NCBI GenBank assembly: GCA_947174335.1
Contig: CAMWIM010000014.1
Span: forward strand, 1 to 39,922
DNA from: an uncultured Porphyromonadaceae bacterium
GTDB taxonomy: Bacteria; Bacteroidota; Bacteroidia; Bacteroidales; Muribaculaceae
DNA length: 39,922 nt
Reading direction: 5' to 3'
The position numbers and the translations under genes were made by a program. The notes beneath the pieces are model-generated. The model saw nothing but the letters and a program-made list of their open reading frames with translations, ran no database searches and was not told the origin of the DNA. Below, in pieces: positions 1 to 8,061 of the stretch (position 1 is its first letter; each line of letters opens with the position of its first letter).

Positions 1-476
1 TTCAGAGCTCACATCATCAGCATTAGATTGGTTTAAAGCTATATAAATAGAGAGCGTGAGAGCCATACTTGTTGCTCATTCCGCTTGTTGAGGCCCTGGA
101 ACAGCCCATCTCAGTAGAACGAGCAAACTTGCAGAAGCCTCACGCAGATTATATGTAAAACACATCAACCGCCACCGCTCTCGCGGTCGCAGCCAATGGA
201 ATATACATATCCACAGGGCATCTACTGTTTGCTTCATCCTTGACTGAGATTGAAGTTTTCCAGGTTTCAACAAGCCAAGAAGGAGCGTCGAGTAAACGCT
301 TTCTAAAATGTCATTGTATCCCCACCCACATTACCCTCAAGGCTTCTGCGAGTGGAATATAAATGCAAAGATAGAAATAATTTTTGAATTATCAATAAGT
401 TCATCGTCGGCGACGACCAACCAACTTGCCGAAGGCATGTAATACAAATGGGGGGAAGATTTTAAGGTCGTTTGGC
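1..476. other. No confident gene; possible decayed or edge-truncated sequence
   Basis: I see no convincing coding region here. On the minus strand a short open stretch starts at ATG 66-64 and runs off the window edge, too short to judge. A minus-strand reading frame from about 334 opens with Met-Trp-Val-Gly, meets TGA after six codons, then stays open for about 50 codons before a stop. It could be a decayed gene, but I recognise no family. A TATCTTTG box on the minus strand at 373-366, with a TTG about 19 nt upstream, would be a plausible Bacteroidetes promoter pointing into this region. Confidence 0.25.
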
Positions 477-496
477 GGATGCTCCGGGGAGCATCC
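477..496. repeat. Hairpin repeat, copy 1 (GGATGCTCC palindrome)
   Basis: Perfect 9-bp inverted arms, GGATGCTCC at 477-485 and GGAGCATCC at 488-496, separated by GG and followed by CTAC. A related copy lies at 553-572, and a smaller hairpin (ACGCA/TGCGT, 508-523) sits between them. The group follows the 3' end of the ABC permease gene on the minus strand. It may act as a terminator or mRNA-stabilising element, or be a REP-like dispersed repeat. No long T-run follows on either strand. Confidence 0.6.
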
Positions 497-548
497 CTAC
501 TTATCGGACGCACGAGCCTGCGTACCCTACACAATCATGTGCAAGGTC

Positions 549-572
549 ACTCGGATGCTCCGAGTAGCATCC
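549..572. repeat. Hairpin repeat, copy 2, with two mutually exclusive foldings
   Basis: GGATGCT (553-559) pairs with AGCATCC (566-572), as in copy 1. An alternative hairpin, ACTCGG (549-554) with CCGAGT (560-565), uses overlapping bases, so the two foldings exclude each other. It ends 17 bp beyond the stop of the terminal permease gene and may help end that transcript. Confidence 0.5.
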
Positions 573-589
573 ATACAATATGGAGCTGA

Positions 590-1897
590 TTATTCGTTGG
601 GGTCGGGAGCCGGGAGTTCTAACTCGGTGGTTAGATCGGGATTGATGTCGGGGTCGGCATTGGGTTCGAGGCTGGGCTCGATGTCGAGGGGTGCATCTTC
701 TTTGATGACATTGTCCCAACGGCGACGACGATTCCATTCAACCAACCAGGCAGTTATGAGGTAGATTATTGCGAGTGCCCACAAGGCGAGGTATTCGGTT
801 GAGTTGGCTTGAAGTGACGCTCCGTTTGAGTTCATACGGATGAAGCCTTCAACACCCCATACACACGGCACGGCGTTTCCTACCCAAATCCAGAATTGAC
901 TCATCGCATATCGAGGCCATGTCAAGCCGCAAAGGAAGAGGAAGACAACTGACGTAAACACCACAACCATCAGCGACATTTCGCGTTCTCTAACAAGATA
1001 TGAAACGGTCATACCAAAGAAGATTGACGCAACAATCAATGGCATCACGAAGAGGAAACATTCTCTAAGGTCTCCAATATGGGGCAAGTTAAACATCCAG
1101 GGAATGAAGTGGATGATGTAGAGCACCAAGGGAACATAGATAAACATATAGCAGAATGCTCGTCCGAGAATGCTTGCCGAAATCGAAGCATTAACGGCCT
1201 TGGGATCGCGTCCGCGATTGCGTCGGCGACGATCTTCTGATGTACCAATCATAATAGTTACGCCGAGTACAAGACTCTGTTGCAAAATCAATATGACGAT
1301 GCCGGGGATGACAAATGATGCAAAACCTTGCTCTGTATCGCCAAGCATAATAGCCTCGTTGTTGATGGGCGATCCGCTGATATTGTCGGCAAGGAGACCG
1401 GCATCGTTAATCAACTGCTGGCGTATGTTGGCTCCGGTAGCGAGCTGAACGTCGGTCAGCGCATTGAGAAACGAACGATAGCGCAACAACAAGCTCATAT
1501 CGCTGTAGAACTGAACATGAGCCTGCTCGCCACGTCCTATTTTATGAGAATAGTCGGCAGGGATTTCAAGAATACCATAACAAGCTTTCTCGTTTTTCCA
1601 TTCACGAGCCTCGTCAAGCGACGACGCATAACCTATTATCTTTATCTCGGGGGTAGCGTCAATCGAGCGAGTCAACTCACGGCTATCGGTTGAACGGCAG
1701 TTATCGACCACAGCAACCGGTATATCGCGAGGCACCTCGGGATTATATATTAATGTATATATAATAGGATAGATTAACGGCAGGAAGAAAAAGAAAAGCA
1801 ACACCGCCTCATCGGTGAATACAAGCTTGATTTCGTTGTATGTCACCTTTACCAGCGATACCGGCCAATTAACTATGTTATGGAAAAACTTTTTCAT
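590..1897 (-). CDS. ABC-2 type transporter permease (terminal gene of efflux operon)
   Basis: Inner-membrane protein of 435 residues resembling the YbhR/YbhS/YhhJ class of ABC-2 permeases, which export drugs or other small molecules through HlyD- and TolC-type partners. A transmembrane helix near residues 33-51 is followed by a large extracytoplasmic domain (about 55-210) and then about five hydrophobic helices (about 212-410), the expected topology. The last ~40 residues form an acidic, Pro-rich tail (many Asp, Glu, Asn, Pro) that is unusual for the family. The gene starts 26 bp after the other permease and is last in the tolC-hlyD-permease-permease operon. No ATP-binding subunit is encoded beside it. 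Family assignment is firm; substrate unknown. Confidence 0.88.
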   Translation of the reverse strand: MKKFFHNIVNWPVSLVKVTYNEIKLVFTDEAVLLFFFFLPLIYPIIYTLIYNPEVPRDIPVAVVDNCRSTDSRELTRSIDATPEIKIIGYASSLDEAREWKNEKACYGILEIPADYSHKIGRGEQAHVQFYSDMSLLLRYRSFLNALTDVQLATGANIRQQLINDAGLLADNISGSPINNEAIMLGDTEQGFASFVIPGIVILILQQSLVLGVTIMIGTSEDRRRRNRGRDPKAVNASISASILGRAFCYMFIYVPLVLYIIHFIPWMFNLPHIGDLRECFLFVMPLIVASIFFGMTVSYLVREREMSLMVVVFTSVVFLFLCGLTWPRYAMSQFWIWVGNAVPCVWGVEGFIRMNSNGASLQANSTEYLALWALAIIYLITAWLVEWNRRRRWDNVIKEDAPLDIEPSLEPNADPDINPDLTTELELPAPDPNE

Positions 1898-1923
1898 TTT
1901 AGTTTATGGTTTCGGGGGCAACA

Positions 1924-3087
1924 TCAAGGAACATAAACCGGACGTGCCAAATGCTTTTTAAGACGGAACAACAATGGAATATAGGCGAGAGCAAAAATGA
2001 GCAATGCCGCGAAATACTCGCGAGAGTAATACATCGGTATTCCATTGAGGGCTTGATCGATATAAATCAAGAAGTAGTAACGGACGGGAAGGATGTAACT
2101 GAAGATGCCGACCGCACCATACATCTGATCAACGGGGAACGAGAATCCGGCAATCGAGAATGCAAGAATACCGATCAGCGAGCAGATACTCAACGCCATA
2201 CGCTCACTTGGAATCACACAGGTAATAAACAGAGCAAATCCCTGACTTGCGATGACAAACATCAACATTGCCAACAGCATAACGCCCCAACTACCGTTCA
2301 TCGGGAAGTGGTTAAACTTGAAGAACAGGGAGTCAATTGCCAAGCCGACAATCAGGAACACAAGCGTTTGAGGGGCAAGCTTGCCAATGAGCGCCTTGAT
2401 AATCGAACCATCGGCAGTTGCAAGCCACTTTCTTGATTCACCGGTCTTTATTTCGCTACAAATCGAGAAGACGGTTACGAGAAATATCATAAGTTCCAAT
2501 GCAGCCGGAACAAATGAGTTGCAAAGGTAATAAGAGTAGTTGGTCCACGGGTTACCCAGCGGATGAACATCTATTACCATCGGTTGTAACAATATCTCGG
2601 CTGTTGATTCATCAACACCCATCTGCACAACTTCATTTGCCGCCATCAAACCCGACGAGGTCACGGCGATGGTTCGGAAGCCTTTGTAGGCAAGCGTTCC
2701 CGGCACAAAATATGTCATGTTTGAGTAGTAGGTGATGGTCGGTTTATTACCGGCAACCGCATCTTTCTCGAGATTGCGAGGCATATAGAAAAATCCGAAG
2801 ATTTCACCGTTTCTAACTTTATCGATTGCATCATTAAAGCTTGTCAGTTCCATTGAAATATCGGTCAATTCCTGAGCCTTCAATGAACGTACAAGTTTAC
2901 GCGACAAAGTAGAGTTGTCAAGATCCACAACAGCTGTAGGCACCTTCAACGGAAGACCTTCAGACATCAACGAAATGAAAAACAACGCCACGGCGAGGGG
3001 CACGAGTATCATGGCAAAAAGATAAACTTTTCGTCGGGTGAGTCTCAATACCTCACGTTTAATAGTGGCTATTATTCCCGTTTGCAT
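1924..3087 (-). CDS. ABC-2 type transporter permease (first of the pair)
   Basis: A 387-residue inner-membrane permease of the ABC-2 class. It has an N-terminal helix (about 23-42, preceded by Arg/Lys), an extracytoplasmic domain carrying the family-typical 'tAVVDLDNSTLSRKLVRSL'-like stretch (about 52-72), and five to six helices from about residue 195 to 380. It probably forms a heterodimer with the 435-residue permease encoded 26 bp downstream. It starts 51 bp after the HlyD-like gene, in the same direction. By analogy with YbhFSR/YhiI systems it would pass substrate to the HlyD and TolC-like partners. The substrate cannot be read from sequence. Confidence 0.88.
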   Translation of the reverse strand: MQTGIIATIKREVLRLTRRKVYLFAMILVPLAVALFFISLMSEGLPLKVPTAVVDLDNSTLSRKLVRSLKAQELTDISMELTSFNDAIDKVRNGEIFGFFYMPRNLEKDAVAGNKPTITYYSNMTYFVPGTLAYKGFRTIAVTSSGLMAANEVVQMGVDESTAEILLQPMVIDVHPLGNPWTNYSYYLCNSFVPAALELMIFLVTVFSICSEIKTGESRKWLATADGSIIKALIGKLAPQTLVFLIVGLAIDSLFFKFNHFPMNGSWGVMLLAMLMFVIASQGFALFITCVIPSERMALSICSLIGILAFSIAGFSFPVDQMYGAVGIFSYILPVRYYFLIYIDQALNGIPMYYSREYFAALLIFALAYIPLLFRLKKHLARPVYVP

Positions 3088-3138
3088 AATGTGTATCTCG
3101 AGATGTTTAACGGTTTCGATTAATCAGTAATCTACTTC

Positions 3139-4329
3139 TTATTTTTTGTTTGACTTTTTATCTGCCTTAGATGCTTTTTTTGAAGCGGGTTTAGTCGCTT
3201 TTTTATCAGCAGCCTTTTTGTCAGCAGCTTTATCTACTTTTTTGTCGTCTTTTTTCTCTACCTTAGCCTGCTTGTCTTCTTTTTTAGATTTTGACCATTT
3301 AGCTTTAGGTTTTTCGAGATAGTAAACGACAGTCATACCGGGACGGAGGTCGGGAACATTTTCGAGTGTACGAGCTTTAACTTCAAACGTACGGCTATCC
3401 CATTGTCCTGTATTTTTGGTAGCACGCCAAGTAGCGTATGTACCCATATCGTTGATATAGTAGATTTTGACTTTGGTTTTCATTTTGTTGAGGGCGGGAA
3501 TCATAACTTCAATTACACCGTCCATCTTCATGTCTTTGAGGAATTCCTCACGAACATTGAAGGTGATATATTTCTTGTCGAGTTGAAGAACAGTCATGAT
3601 CGGAGCACCAATCGAAACGAGTTCGCCAACTTCGGGATAGATTTCTTCAATTTGTCCGTCACAGGGAGCTGTGAGGTATTCGTCTTCGAGGACAGCCTCA
3701 ACTTCCTGAACACCACCGCGAGCGACTTCGACCATTGCGGCAGCTGAAGTTTTATCTTCTTGCTGAGCACCGGCTTTAGCCAATGAATATTGCTGAGCAG
3801 CAGCACCTTCGGCAGCTTTAGCAGCATCAAAAGCGGCTTTAGCTTCATCACGTTTTTGTTCGCTGATTACACCGCCTTGGAAAAGGTTTTCCATGCGCTG
3901 ATAAGTTTTTTCAGCGATTACGCGGGCTGCGGTTGCCTGTTGAAGTATTTCGTATGCACCTTGAATAACCTGAGAGCGAGCACCTGCATCAATTTTTTTA
4001 TTTTGAGCAGCGGTTGAAACTTCCATTGCTTTAGCCTGATTCATTTTAGCTTGAGCAATAGATGAGTGAATATGAACGAGTGTATCACCTTTTTTCACAC
4101 GGTCACCCTCTGAAACATAAAATTGGAGGACACGCCCGGGAAGTTTGCCCGATACTTTAACAGTTGTTGCTTCAGCCTGACCTTCTATGATTTCGGCAGG
4201 TTTGTCCATGAACAAAAATCCGGCAAGGGCGAGCAAAAGGACTGCCACGATAATGATGCCGACCGCAACGATCAAACCCGATTCTCTCTGTTTTTCCTCA
4301 GATTCGTTATTATTTACTGTATTAGCCAT
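3139..4329 (-). CDS. HlyD/EmrA-family periplasmic adaptor with Lys-rich C-terminal tail
   Basis: Membrane-fusion protein of 396 residues that would bridge the inner-membrane permeases and the TolC-like channel. One transmembrane helix lies at about 19-41. It is followed by a biotinyl-lipoyl-like half-motif (residues ~58-95, 'VSEGDRVKKGDTLVHIHSS'), an Ala/Gln-rich coiled-coil hairpin (~95-210), the second lipoyl half and a beta-barrel domain up to about 335. The last ~57 residues are almost entirely Lys, Ala, Asp and Ser, a basic low-complexity tail I do not know from standard EmrA or YbhG proteins. It may contact the envelope or nucleic acid, or simply be disordered. The gene follows the TolC-like gene by 42 bp. 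Confidence 0.9.
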   Translation of the reverse strand: MANTVNNNESEEKQRESGLIVAVGIIIVAVLLLALAGFLFMDKPAEIIEGQAEATTVKVSGKLPGRVLQFYVSEGDRVKKGDTLVHIHSSIAQAKMNQAKAMEVSTAAQNKKIDAGARSQVIQGAYEILQQATAARVIAEKTYQRMENLFQGGVISEQKRDEAKAAFDAAKAAEGAAAQQYSLAKAGAQQEDKTSAAAMVEVARGGVQEVEAVLEDEYLTAPCDGQIEEIYPEVGELVSIGAPIMTVLQLDKKYITFNVREEFLKDMKMDGVIEVMIPALNKMKTKVKIYYINDMGTYATWRATKNTGQWDSRTFEVKARTLENVPDLRPGMTVVYYLEKPKAKWSKSKKEDKQAKVEKKDDKKVDKAADKKAADKKATKPASKKASKADKKSNKK

Positions 4330-4371
4330 AAGACCTTTGGTATTATATGGTTAGATTTTTATTTATTTCAA

Positions 4372-5829
4372 TTATTTAAGAGTGCCAAGTACTTTTGACA
4401 AATAAACATCGCACAAATGAACGTCAATTGAAGCATCGATATTTTCGCTGTTGGCTTTCAGCCAAGCGGTTTGAGCTTCCATGACATTATCGGTTGTCAT
4501 CACACCCTCTTTAAATCCGAGACGGGCGCAACGTAAATTTTCATCAGCCTTTTTGAGGTTTGACTGGGTCATCTCATAGGTCTTCACAGCTTCTTGAGCC
4601 TTGAAGGCAGCCTGGCTGACCTGAAGATTGATTTTTTCTTTTGCATCTTCAAGTTCGAGCTTCATGATAGTTTCGCCCGATCTTGCAGCGCGGTATTTAT
4701 TGAAGTCGCCACGCCAGTGCCAGATGGGTATTTTCACACCGACACCAACCGAGAAGGCTCCGTTGAATTTCTTTTTGTAGCCATCGAACATATTGGGATT
4801 TGAGAATCCGTAGCTACCGAGCAACACGATATTGGGCAGCATGTCAGCTCTTGCAACATTCTTAAGTTGCCCGGTCATTTTGATGCCCAACTCAAGCGCC
4901 TTGATATCCTGACGACGTGAATAAACTTCGTTCATATTGTAGGTTGAAGCTACTTCTGAGCTTAAATTAACCTGAGACAAGTCGTCGGCAACCTTGTAGT
5001 CGCCATCAACGGGAAGACCACAAAGCTGAGCAAGAGCCATCTTGCACAATGCCACACCGTTTTTGACTTTCACGAGGTCAACATTTGCCTGATTGAGTTT
5101 CACATCAACGCTCAACTTGTCGCTGACAGTGGCAACGCCTTGTTTGAGCATAAGATCAACATTTTGATCGAGCGAGTCGAGAAGGTTAACGTAGCTCTCG
5201 GCGAGTTTTTGTTTGGCTTCGAGCGAAACAACCTGCCAGTAAGCCGCATCAACAGCGTAAATGATATTTTGAGATTCGTTATCTTTCATTGCTTCGGCAA
5301 GCTGTTGGGCAAAGCCGGTCAATTTATTCATCGCAACGATTTTACCACCCATATAAACCGGCTGAGTAAGAGTTACCGCGCCAAAAAATACATGGTGAAT
5401 ATCAAAAGTCATCGCCTCTTTGGGAATGAGCGCAACTTCTGAAGGGATTGGCTGACCGTTAGGTCCGGCAACAGGTTCGCCGGTCACAGGGTTTTTCACC
5501 AAGTTAAACTGATAGGACTGAGTAGCCAAATCAAACGACTTGGTCGGCAACAACTGGTCAGAATCAAATATTGATAGGTTTTTCTGGTTATAGGTATAGC
5601 CACCCGCAAAGTCAATCGAGGGAAGGTAAGCAGCAAAAGCTTCTTTTTTCTGGTATCCTGCCTGACGAACTTTTTCATTGTTAATCGCCATCTGCTTGTT
5701 GTTTTTAAGCGCAAGCTCACGACAACCTTCAAGCGTCAACAAAGTTTCGCCTGTCGGAGCAGTCTGGGCAAACGCGCCCGACGCTGCTGCAATAACAATT
5801 GCGGTATAAAGATGAAATCGTTTTAGCAT
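4372..5829 (-). CDS. TolC-family outer-membrane efflux channel
   Basis: Outer-membrane factor of 485 residues. A signal peptide ends near residue 21 (hydrophobic stretch, then Ala-Phe-Ala-Gln). Two TolC-type repeats follow, seen as long Gln/Ala/Lys-rich amphipathic helices (about 30-75, 170-270, 290-350, 400-480). The segment with 'SVGVGVKIPIWHWRG' (about 365-380) is the typical second barrel strand with an 'IPiw' turn. It is the first gene of the efflux operon. A -7 box (6038-6031, minus strand) and a 22-bp palindrome (5985-6006) lie in its long leader, suggesting repressor control; no regulator gene sits beside it. Confidence 0.92.
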   Translation of the reverse strand: MLKRFHLYTAIVIAAASGAFAQTAPTGETLLTLEGCRELALKNNKQMAINNEKVRQAGYQKKEAFAAYLPSIDFAGGYTYNQKNLSIFDSDQLLPTKSFDLATQSYQFNLVKNPVTGEPVAGPNGQPIPSEVALIPKEAMTFDIHHVFFGAVTLTQPVYMGGKIVAMNKLTGFAQQLAEAMKDNESQNIIYAVDAAYWQVVSLEAKQKLAESYVNLLDSLDQNVDLMLKQGVATVSDKLSVDVKLNQANVDLVKVKNGVALCKMALAQLCGLPVDGDYKVADDLSQVNLSSEVASTYNMNEVYSRRQDIKALELGIKMTGQLKNVARADMLPNIVLLGSYGFSNPNMFDGYKKKFNGAFSVGVGVKIPIWHWRGDFNKYRAARSGETIMKLELEDAKEKINLQVSQAAFKAQEAVKTYEMTQSNLKKADENLRCARLGFKEGVMTTDNVMEAQTAWLKANSENIDASIDVHLCDVYLSKVLGTLK

Positions 5830-5984
5830 AATGCTTGTGAATTATTAAATATATCCTTTTATTAGAACAAACATAAGAGCATAAAAGTTGCCAAACGTCT
5901 GTTTTTATCAGTTATCAAAAGCGTTAACGGTGCATAACCTGCATTTTTTCAGCACGTTACACACTTTTAACTGATTATATTTTT

Positions 5985-6006
5985 CCTTGACAATTAATTA
6001 TCAAGG
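5985..6006. promoter_or_regulatory. 22-bp palindrome in tolC-operon leader, candidate operator
   Basis: CCTTGACAATTAATTATCAAGG is its own reverse complement at 20 of 22 positions. It lies about 25 bp downstream of the -7 box at 6038-6031, just inside the predicted transcript start, where a dimeric repressor would block the efflux operon. The cognate regulator is not evident in the window. Confidence 0.45.
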
Positions 6007-6030
6007 GCTTACACACTCTTGTGAATGTTG

Positions 6031-6038
6031 CAAAGATA
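6031..6038 (-). promoter_or_regulatory. -7 box upstream of the efflux operon
   Basis: TATCTTTG on the minus strand fits the Bacteroidetes -7 consensus TAnnTTTG. No good -33 TTTG is seen at the usual ~20-bp spacing, which suits an activator-dependent or weak promoter. The resulting leader would be about 190 nt. Confidence 0.5.
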
Positions 6039-6099
6039 GTAAAAAATATTTAAATAATACTATTCTTTTATCCTGATTATTTGTTCTGTTAGATTTTCA

Positions 6100-7134
6100 T
6101 CAGTTACCCATCAACAAAGATGTATAGTATCTGAGGTGACCGCCAATCGATTTTTGACGCTGAATCGAGAGGGTAATATATTGATTGTCATACCCCCACC
6201 ATGTAGCTGACATCGACTCGCGACCGTTAGTCATCGATACCGGTGCGCCGTACATACTTGAAAGACGAGCAAACACCGAATTATAGCGGGTCAAGTCATA
6301 ACGCGAAGTTGAGTAACTGAACGATGATGCAGCCAGATAACCATTATTATAATATAATGTAGCATCGGGCCACATATAATTCAACGCCGACACATTTCGC
6401 AGATATACGCTGTTATTGGCATACCCGTCGATCTGACACCCGATTCGGTTCAACGCGTTCAATGATGCAGCGAGCGCTGTCCCGTAGGTGAAACCCAATA
6501 TAGACTGAAGCGGGTTGATATGGTAGCGCGGGCGGAACACTGAGGGAGGAGCCATAGGGCGGCGATAATGACTTGCGTTGAACACGGGGGCTAAAGGGCG
6601 GCGTGGCGGGGGAGGGGGAACGTTTAACCCCGGACGATGAGCAACCATATCGTTATGGTTACCGTGGTTATAATTAGGTGCATGAGCATTAGATGGCGGG
6701 CGAACCGGTCCGAGATGATTAACCGGGGGCTTGGGTGCCGAATTATGATTATGGCTACCACCATAACTCCAGTTGTTAGCCGCCGACGGAGATACCGGAC
6801 GGCTTTCGGGGCGTTCTGCGGCTCCGGGGCGTTGTCCGTTTGTACCGGGACGACCTACGTTGCCGTTGTTTGCATGTGTACCGTGATTGTCGTTATGCTG
6901 ATGTTTTTGCTGATCTTTGTTTAATTCACTGCTACTCGGATTATTATGACCACCCGCGCCGGGTCGTTGTCCCGATGCGGTCAAACCGCTGTTGCTCCCA
7001 AGCGAACTCCTGCCATTAGTACTGTAGGTATTGGCTCGTCGACTTTGAGCACCGCGACTCTGTGCCGTCATTGACGGCACGGTTATGGTTAGCGCAATTG
7101 CTACTACCGATAACATTCTTTGAAGTCGATTCAT
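6100..7134 (-). CDS. Secreted low-complexity protein of unknown function
   Basis: A 344-residue protein with a clear signal peptide (about residues 1-24, ending Met-Thr-Ala-Gln). Residues ~25-200 are low complexity: Ser/Arg/Gly first, then a His/Asn/Gly/Pro-rich segment with many short 'RPG' and 'HN' motifs and a polyproline run (NVPPPPPRRP). The last ~140 residues (about 205-344) look folded, rich in Tyr, Ser, Leu and Asn, with 'NSVYLRNVSALNYMWPDATL'-like beta strands. I do not recognise the domain. The His/Asn-rich linker might bind metal or stay flexible at the surface; this is a guess. It stands alone between the efflux operon and the phage lysis genes, with no convincing promoter box in its short upstream gap. 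Confidence 0.7.
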   Translation of the reverse strand: MNRLQRMLSVVAIALTITVPSMTAQSRGAQSRRANTYSTNGRSSLGSNSGLTASGQRPGAGGHNNPSSSELNKDQQKHQHNDNHGTHANNGNVGRPGTNGQRPGAAERPESRPVSPSAANNWSYGGSHNHNSAPKPPVNHLGPVRPPSNAHAPNYNHGNHNDMVAHRPGLNVPPPPPRRPLAPVFNASHYRRPMAPPSVFRPRYHINPLQSILGFTYGTALAASLNALNRIGCQIDGYANNSVYLRNVSALNYMWPDATLYYNNGYLAASSFSYSTSRYDLTRYNSVFARLSSMYGAPVSMTNGRESMSATWWGYDNQYITLSIQRQKSIGGHLRYYTSLLMGN

Positions 7135-7221
7135 CGTTTATAGGTTTATTATTAAACGTGTGGTTTTTATATATATGATTGATTTTTTTTGCGTTTGTTT
7201 AATTGGATTACTCTAAAATTT

Positions 7222-8061
7222 TCACTTTTTAACTATTTTGGCGATATAGACGGCTAAGATAGCAATTAAAATCAATATACACCACATTTTTTGCCCACGA
7301 TTTTCAATATCTGTTTTTTCTTGGCTGACAGTCGAGGCATGACAATCTTTATCAAATTTTGTTTCACGCTCTTCTGTCTCGACCGTCCGGCTTGCCGTCT
7401 CGCGCTTCAGTTTTATAGTTATAGGTCCCGATTTCAGTTTTGTCACCCGACTGTCAACATCAATGTGCTCGACCTCGACCGAGTCAATCGTCATTACCAT
7501 ATCGGTAAATTCAGAAATATCTATCTTTTCTACCCGATGTTCACTGCTGACCACATCGACACGTTCAGCCGTATCAGTCTTAGCCACGACCGACTTTTTT
7601 ACAGATCCACACGCTATCATCGTCATCATGAGCGCAATGATCACAATCGTTTTCACGAAACTAAATTCGGCTTTAACATTAAACGACGGGCAAGCTTTGG
7701 AGGCAAATTCGTTGTGACCGTGTACTGTCGCTCCGGGATATTTTTTTAACAACAATTTGACAAGACTTTTGAGCGATGCCTTCTGCGCTTCGGTGCGCGT
7801 ATCAGCCGGTTTTCCTTCAGCTTCAACTCCCCCGACATAAGCTATGCCGATTGACCGGGCATTATGCCCCCGACAATGAGCACCGACCTGCTCCTCTGCC
7901 CTGCCCCGATGCACCGAACCGTCTATATAAATAATGTAGTGATAACCGATGTCTGACCATCCGTTTTGCTTAACATGGCAAGCGCGAATCTCGTCAACGG
8001 TCACATTTCGACCTCTCGGCGTAGCTGTACAATGAATTATAATCTCCTTGATATTACGCAT
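7222..8061 (-). CDS. Phage-type N-acetylmuramoyl-L-alanine amidase fused in frame to a unimolecular-spanin-like segment
   Basis: Predicted lysis enzyme of 279 residues. Residues ~1-135 are an Amidase_2/T7-lysozyme-like domain that cleaves the MurNAc-L-Ala bond of peptidoglycan. His10 (IIIHC), His114, Lys122 and Cys124 (HGHNEFASKACPSF) match the zinc and catalytic residues. With no stop, the frame continues into a segment that looks like a separate u-spanin: a hydrophobic signal-like stretch (138-150) ending in a lipobox-like Met-Ile-Ala-Cys151, a charged periplasmic stretch, and a C-terminal transmembrane helix (259-275) with Lys-Lys. GTG at 7656-7654 (Val136) could be an internal start for the spanin alone. 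The start at 8061 is chosen because AGGAGG lies 5 nt upstream; an ATG at 8100 would lengthen the overlap with the holin gene. Confidence 0.85.
   Translation of the reverse strand: MRNIKEIIIHCTATPRGRNVTVDEIRACHVKQNGWSDIGYHYIIYIDGSVHRGRAEEQVGAHCRGHNARSIGIAYVGGVEAEGKPADTRTEAQKASLKSLVKLLLKKYPGATVHGHNEFASKACPSFNVKAEFSFVKTIVIIALMMTMIACGSVKKSVVAKTDTAERVDVVSSEHRVEKIDISEFTDMVMTIDSVEVEHIDVDSRVTKLKSGPITIKLKRETASRTVETEERETKFDKDCHASTVSQEKTDIENRGQKMWCILILIAILAVYIAKIVKK

Noticed and set aside
426-764. Plus-strand reading frame of 112 codons at the 3' end of the efflux operon
   Set aside because: It crosses the hairpin repeats and runs antisense to the permease C-terminal tail. The composition is a shadow of the acidic Pro-rich tail, and no family is recognisable.
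1906-2436. Plus-strand frame of 176 codons antisense to the first permease
   Set aside because: Rich in Asn/Glu/Gln/His/Arg with no domain. It is the complement of a clear transmembrane protein in the other strand.
7135-7221. Attachment site flanking the lysis genes
   Set aside because: I looked for direct repeats shared by the edges of the two phage-derived islands and saw none. A systematic repeat search would be needed to exclude short ones.
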